NCBI RefSeq assembly: GCF_000400365.1
Contig: NZ_BAOG01000024.1
Coordinates: forward strand, 1 to 44,119
DNA length: 44,119 nucleotides
Direction: 5' to 3'
DNA from: Vibrio jasicida CAIM 1864 = LMG 25398
GTDB taxonomy: Bacteria; Pseudomonadota; Gammaproteobacteria; Enterobacterales; Vibrionaceae
Of this stretch, positions 40,646 to 44,119 are shown in pieces. How positions within the stretch are numbered: the first letter of the stretch is position 1; every line of letters starts with the position of its first letter. The translations under genes were made by a program, and so were the position numbers. Under the pieces are notes generated by a model, which saw only the letters and a list, made by a program, of their open reading frames with translations, made no database searches and was not told the DNA's origin.

Positions 40646-41815
40646 TTAGAACCAGCTCGCGACCAAGCGCTTAAACCAATCCATTAGACGTTTGAAGATA
40701 CTGCCTTCATCAACGGGCTCTAACGCCACTAGCTCAGCTTCTTTCACGACGTCACCGTCGACCTTATACAAAACCTTGCCAACCACTTGGTCTTTTTGAA
40801 TCGGGGCAATTAAATCGCCGTTGTATTCAACTTCCGCTTGCAGCTTATTTACATCGCCTTTTGGTAGCGTTAGATAGATATCGCGATCGACGCCGACTTT
40901 CAATTCATCTTGATTGCCCATCCAAACGCGCGCTGTTGATACTTCTTTACCAGCTTCAGTTGGTACAACCGTATCAAAGAAACGGAAGCCATAACTCAGT
41001 AGTTGTTTGCTTTCTGACTCACGTACACTTGGGCTTTTTGCGCCCATTACAACCGCGACCAAACGCATGTCACCATTAGTTGCCGACGTCGCAAGGCTGT
41101 AACCTGCGCCACTGGTGTAACCGGTTTTCATGCCATCCACACTCATGCTGCGATCGCGTAGCAAGCCATTCCGGTTGTATTGGGTAATGCCGTTGTAAGT
41201 AAACGAAGTCTCGCTGTACAACGGGTAGATATCTGGTAAATCACGAATGATGGCACGGCCGAGAGTCGCAATATCACGAGGTGTCGAATACAAACCATCA
41301 CTGTCCAATCCGTGTGGGTTGGTAAATGCAGAGTTTGATAAACCAAGCTGATTCGCCCAACTGTTCATCAATCCAACAAACCCAGCTTCACTGCCTGCAA
41401 CGTGTTCTGCGATAGCCACACTGGCATCGTTACCCGATTGAACAATCAAACCACGATATAGATCAGACAAAGAAACAGAGGTACCCACTTCAATGAACAT
41501 TTTTGAAGAGTCTGGGAAGTTTTTTGCCCATGCATTTCGGCTGATCACCACGTCGTCATCCAGACTAATGTTGCCTGATTTAACCTCCTGACCAGCAACA
41601 TAGGCGGTCATCAGTTTGGTCAAACTTGCGGGGTTAAGACGCTTATCTGCGTCTCTTTCTACCAATACAGTTCCGGTGTGGTAATCCATTAAAACGTAAC
41701 CGCGTGAGCTAAGCTCCGGAGCATTAGGAACAACGGTAGGTGCAGCAAAACTAAAAGTAGATACTGCAGTCAGAGCAGTCGCTAACGTAGCATTGATTAA
41801 AGTGTTTTTTCTCAT
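40646..41815 (-). CDS. dacA: D-alanyl-D-alanine carboxypeptidase (PBP5/DacA family)
   Basis: A 389-residue penicillin-binding protein that trims the terminal D-Ala of peptidoglycan stem peptides in the periplasm. The signal peptide MRKNTLINATLATALTAVSTFSFA is cut near residue 24. The three active-site motifs are SLTK (ASLTKLMTAY), SGN (QSGNDAS) and KTG (DGMKTGYTS). The C-terminal domain and the amphipathic anchor IFKRLMDWFKRLVASWF are as in PBP5. The ATG at 41815 is used; the frame to 41959 adds an unlikely leader. It may be a second dacA paralogue, which cannot be told from here. Confidence 0.94.
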   Translation of the reverse strand: MRKNTLINATLATALTAVSTFSFAAPTVVPNAPELSSRGYVLMDYHTGTVLVERDADKRLNPASLTKLMTAYVAGQEVKSGNISLDDDVVISRNAWAKNFPDSSKMFIEVGTSVSLSDLYRGLIVQSGNDASVAIAEHVAGSEAGFVGLMNSWANQLGLSNSAFTNPHGLDSDGLYSTPRDIATLGRAIIRDLPDIYPLYSETSFTYNGITQYNRNGLLRDRSMSVDGMKTGYTSGAGYSLATSATNGDMRLVAVVMGAKSPSVRESESKQLLSYGFRFFDTVVPTEAGKEVSTARVWMGNQDELKVGVDRDIYLTLPKGDVNKLQAEVEYNGDLIAPIQKDQVVGKVLYKVDGDVVKEAELVALEPVDEGSIFKRLMDWFKRLVASWF

Positions 41816-42316
41816 AGCAGCTTTCTGTGGCTTACAAACTAAGTGGAGTATATTGAAACGCTGTTCAGTTACAGCAGCTCTGTTACGATTCGTTACGTTT
41901 ACTCGATGTTTGTCGAAAAGAATGCGATGTCCGTAGAATATTGCACACAAAACCGGCATATGAATACGCTAGTCAAGCATATGAGACAACTAACATTTAT
42001 CACCATTCAAAATACCAAAGCGCTAATAGCAAAGAGCTGAACTTTCCATCTTAGCCCCGTCCTTTTAGCCCTTACTCTCTGTGCTCAAGACCCAAAAAGA
42101 TTACACATCAAAACATTACACCTCATAACTTTTCAACCCTAAATGCACGGTCAAAACTCGCATAAAAGGACAAAAAAAGCGTAGATTTGCATATTTTTAC
42201 ATAAAACATTATTATCTCGTCGCATTTTTTAATTTGAACTCAAAATAAATGGAGGGCGGTTTTGGTGTTTTTCTTGAAAAAGGACAGCACTTTTAAAAAG
42301 CGTACATGTTGTATTT
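41816..42316. other. Intergenic region between dacA and the BCCT transporter
   Basis: About 500 bases of divergent promoter space without a plausible gene. It is A/T-rich towards the transporter, and the transporter ATG has no good ribosome site directly before it. No known osmoregulatory motif or riboswitch was recognised. Confidence 0.4.
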
Positions 42317-43924
42317 ATGGATAATGCACTAAAAAAATATAGTATCGACACCACCGACTATCAGGTTGGCCAAGACAACGTTCAAAAGTGGGGATTCGAT
42401 ATCCACAACCCAGTATTCGGAATTAGTGCTGGTCTTGTTCTTCTTTGTCTTGCTTCTCTTCTCATTGTTGACCCTGCGACTGCTCGTGATGCCCTAAACG
42501 GCCTAAAGAACGGCATCATTTCAGATTTCGACTCGTTCTTTATGTGGTCAGCAAACTTCTTCATCTTATTCGCTATCGCGATTCTTTTTTCTCCCCTCGG
42601 AAAAATTAGAATCGGCGGTAAAGACGCCATTGCAGAACACTCAACCATTTCTTGGTTATCTATGCTTTTTGCTGCCGGTATGGGTATTGGGCTGTTGTTC
42701 TGGAGTGTTTCAGAACCAACCGCTTACTTTACCAATTGGTTCGGTACTCCTCTCAACGTAGAGCCTTATACCGAAGAAGCAAAATCACTTGCGATGGCCG
42801 CAACCATGTTCCACTGGGGCATCCACGGTTGGGCGATCTACGCCATTGTTGCACTCTCACTGGCCTTCTTCGCTTTTAATAAAGGTTTACCACTTTCTTT
42901 GCGCTCAGCGTTTTATCCAATCTTTGGGGACCGCGCTTGGGGTTGGTTAGGTCACGTTATCGATATTCTAGCGGTACTCTCCACTCTATTTGGTCTAGCG
43001 ACGTCTCTCGGTTTAGGTGCACAACAAGCAACCAGTGGCATTAACCATGTATTTGGTTTAGAAGGTGGCATTGGTACGCAAATGATTGTTATCGCATTCG
43101 TTACTTTTATCGCAGTACTTTCTGTGATCCGAGGTATCGATGGAGGTGTCAAACTACTGAGTAACATCAACATGGCGGTGGCTTTTGCACTGCTGGCGTT
43201 CGTGATGTTCATTAGCTTCGATATCGCGACAACATCCATTTGGGATACCACTGTCGCTTACGCACAGAATATCTTTGCACTCAGCAACCCTGTAGGTCGT
43301 GAAGACACTGAATGGATGCACGGTTGGACTGTTTTCTATTGGGCGTGGTGGGTATCTTGGTCACCATTCGTGGGCATGTTTATCGCACGTGTATCGAAAG
43401 GACGTACCGTTCGAGAGTTTATCTTCGCGGTTATCGTGATTCCAACCACAGTAACCTTAGTTTGGATGGCCGTATTCGGTGGTATCGCACTCGACCAAGT
43501 AGTCAATAAAGTCGGTGAATTAGGCGCAAATGGCTTAACCGATATCTCACTGACGTTGTTCCATGTGTACGACGCCATGCCATTTAGTTCAGTCATTTCA
43601 ATCCTGTCTATCGTTCTGATTTTGGTGTTCTTTATTACGTCATCAGACTCTGGCTCGCTGGTTATCGATAGCATCACCGCTGGCGGCAAAATTGATGCAC
43701 CAGTACCACAGCGTATTTTCTGGGCATGTATTGAAGGCTCTATCGCTGCCGTCATGCTTTGGATTGGTGGTAAAGAGGCACTGCAAGCACTGCAATCTGG
43801 CGTTGTCGCAACGGGTTTACCATTCACCTTAGTCTTATTGGTCATGTGTGTGAGCTTGATTAAAGGCTTAAGATCAGAATTACCGGCGTATCAAAACGCA
43901 GTGCAGAAACCTTCTGTTGCTTAG
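42317..43924 (+). CDS. BCCT-family osmolyte (betaine/choline/carnitine) transporter
   Basis: A 535-residue sodium- or proton-coupled transporter with 12 helices. The family signature GMGIGLLFWSVSEPTAYF lies on helix 3 and WAWWVSWSPFVGMFIARVSKGRTVREF on helix 8, with the aromatic box for trimethylammonium compounds. The glycine-rich GMGIGLLFW contains the GMGIG seen in BetP-like members. Vibrio species carry several BCCTs for salt stress; which compound this one prefers is uncertain. Short N- and C-terminal tails suggest little osmosensing of the BetP kind. No clear ribosome site precedes the ATG at 42317. A terminator follows. Confidence 0.93.
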   Translation: MDNALKKYSIDTTDYQVGQDNVQKWGFDIHNPVFGISAGLVLLCLASLLIVDPATARDALNGLKNGIISDFDSFFMWSANFFILFAIAILFSPLGKIRIGGKDAIAEHSTISWLSMLFAAGMGIGLLFWSVSEPTAYFTNWFGTPLNVEPYTEEAKSLAMAATMFHWGIHGWAIYAIVALSLAFFAFNKGLPLSLRSAFYPIFGDRAWGWLGHVIDILAVLSTLFGLATSLGLGAQQATSGINHVFGLEGGIGTQMIVIAFVTFIAVLSVIRGIDGGVKLLSNINMAVAFALLAFVMFISFDIATTSIWDTTVAYAQNIFALSNPVGREDTEWMHGWTVFYWAWWVSWSPFVGMFIARVSKGRTVREFIFAVIVIPTTVTLVWMAVFGGIALDQVVNKVGELGANGLTDISLTLFHVYDAMPFSSVISILSIVLILVFFITSSDSGSLVIDSITAGGKIDAPVPQRIFWACIEGSIAAVMLWIGGKEALQALQSGVVATGLPFTLVLLVMCVSLIKGLRSELPAYQNAVQKPSVA

Positions 43925-43950
43925 CAAAAGCTTTATATCATCAATATGAG

Positions 43951-43980
43951 AAACGAGCGTCCATTTGGCGCTCGTTTTTT
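43951..43980 (+). terminator. Terminator after the BCCT gene
   Basis: AAACGAGCG (43951-43959) pairs with CGCTCGTTT (43969-43977) and continues into a T-run. Confidence 0.92.
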
Positions 43981-44031
43981 ATGCTCGTCACCGTATTGTA
44001 TTGCGAATCAATAAGTTCCGTTCTTACACAT

Positions 44032-44118
44032 AAAATGTATGGTCCGCCCCGTTATTGCAACTACAATTTAGTAATAACGGAGTTGGTTTGCGCTAATGTA
44101 TTCGGAGTCCACGTTGGG
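44032..44118 (-). mobile_element. Right end of a probable insertion sequence (partial, right boundary)
   Basis: Exact reverse complement of bases 1-87. The transposase-like C-terminal fragment runs on the minus strand from 44118 to its stop at 44068. The element tip TGTATGGTCC begins at 44036, next to AAAA (44032-44035), which is also shared by the left copy. The two copies point toward each other. Confidence 0.6.
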
Positions 44119-44119
44119 A

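Noticed and set aside
1..44119. Composite transposon bounded by the inverted element ends
   Set aside because: The content is ordinary chromosomal housekeeping and accessory Vibrio genes without cargo signature, and no target duplication can be seen. Independent insertions or an assembly edge are simpler.

Overview
The window reads as ordinary chromosome of a marine Vibrio, most like the Harveyi clade (V. parahaemolyticus, V. alginolyticus and relatives). Three things point there: a SpeG almost identical in pattern to V. cholerae SpeG, an adenine riboswitch in front of an add-type deaminase as in V. vulnificus, and dense gene packing with moderate GC. I suspect the secondary chromosome from recalled locations of homologues, but the window itself does not prove that. 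No rRNA, tRNA, CRISPR array or prophage was seen.

Both ends carry the same roughly 87 bp sequence in opposite orientation. It contains the last 16 codons and stop of an ORF, then a terminal region ending ...CA/TG.... This looks like the 3' end of an insertion sequence, with two inward-facing copies framing the unique DNA. The window boundaries therefore probably reflect a repeat-limited contig.

Layout. 0.1-3.5 kb: minus-strand small-molecule and stress genes, namely a MerR-methyltransferase fusion with a GNAT, then VOC-GNAT-NUDIX. 3.5-6.4 kb: a tri-haem cytochrome c peroxidase (YhjA type) with an FNR-like site upstream, a 50-aa protein, and speG. 6.4-9.6 kb: three outer-membrane beta-barrel genes, one of the FadL family. 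10.2-14.1 kb: a secreted prolyl oligopeptidase and an ABC-F ATPase. 14.4-15.6 kb: small genes and a universal stress protein. 15.7-22.6 kb: a complete glycerophosphodiester/glycerol-3-phosphate uptake locus. In it ugpQ and a GlpR-like repressor run opposite to ugpB-ugpA-ugpE-ugpC and a HAD phosphatase, with repeated TTCAAATGAAC-type operators between them. 22.6-24.0 kb: small unknown proteins, including two 42-aa membrane peptides chained by a 1-base overlap.

24.1-29.3 kb is a metal-homeostasis block. A dmeF-marR operon has two MarR-type operators set around a near-consensus promoter. Next to it is a zinc-sparing set (a COG0523 GTPase, a gamma-carbonic anhydrase, a variant dihydroorotase and Zur) headed by an almost perfect Zur box. 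29.4-31.4 kb: patatin phospholipase and pirin. 31.5-32.6 kb: a cold-shock gene with a long leader, followed by three tiny ORFs. 32.9-34.1 kb: adenine riboswitch and deaminase, the latter better read as an adenine than an adenosine deaminase. 34.2-38.6 kb: a diguanylate cyclase, then a LysR regulator divergent from a membrane protein/HlyD adaptor pair. 38.7-44 kb: peroxiredoxin, methyltransferase, SPOR lipoprotein, PBP5-type carboxypeptidase and a BCCT osmolyte transporter.

No wholly new defence or mobile system was recognised. The most rewarding targets are the zinc-sparing block, the ugp locus with its HAD phosphatase and operator array, the MerR-methyltransferase fusion and the chained micro-ORFs.
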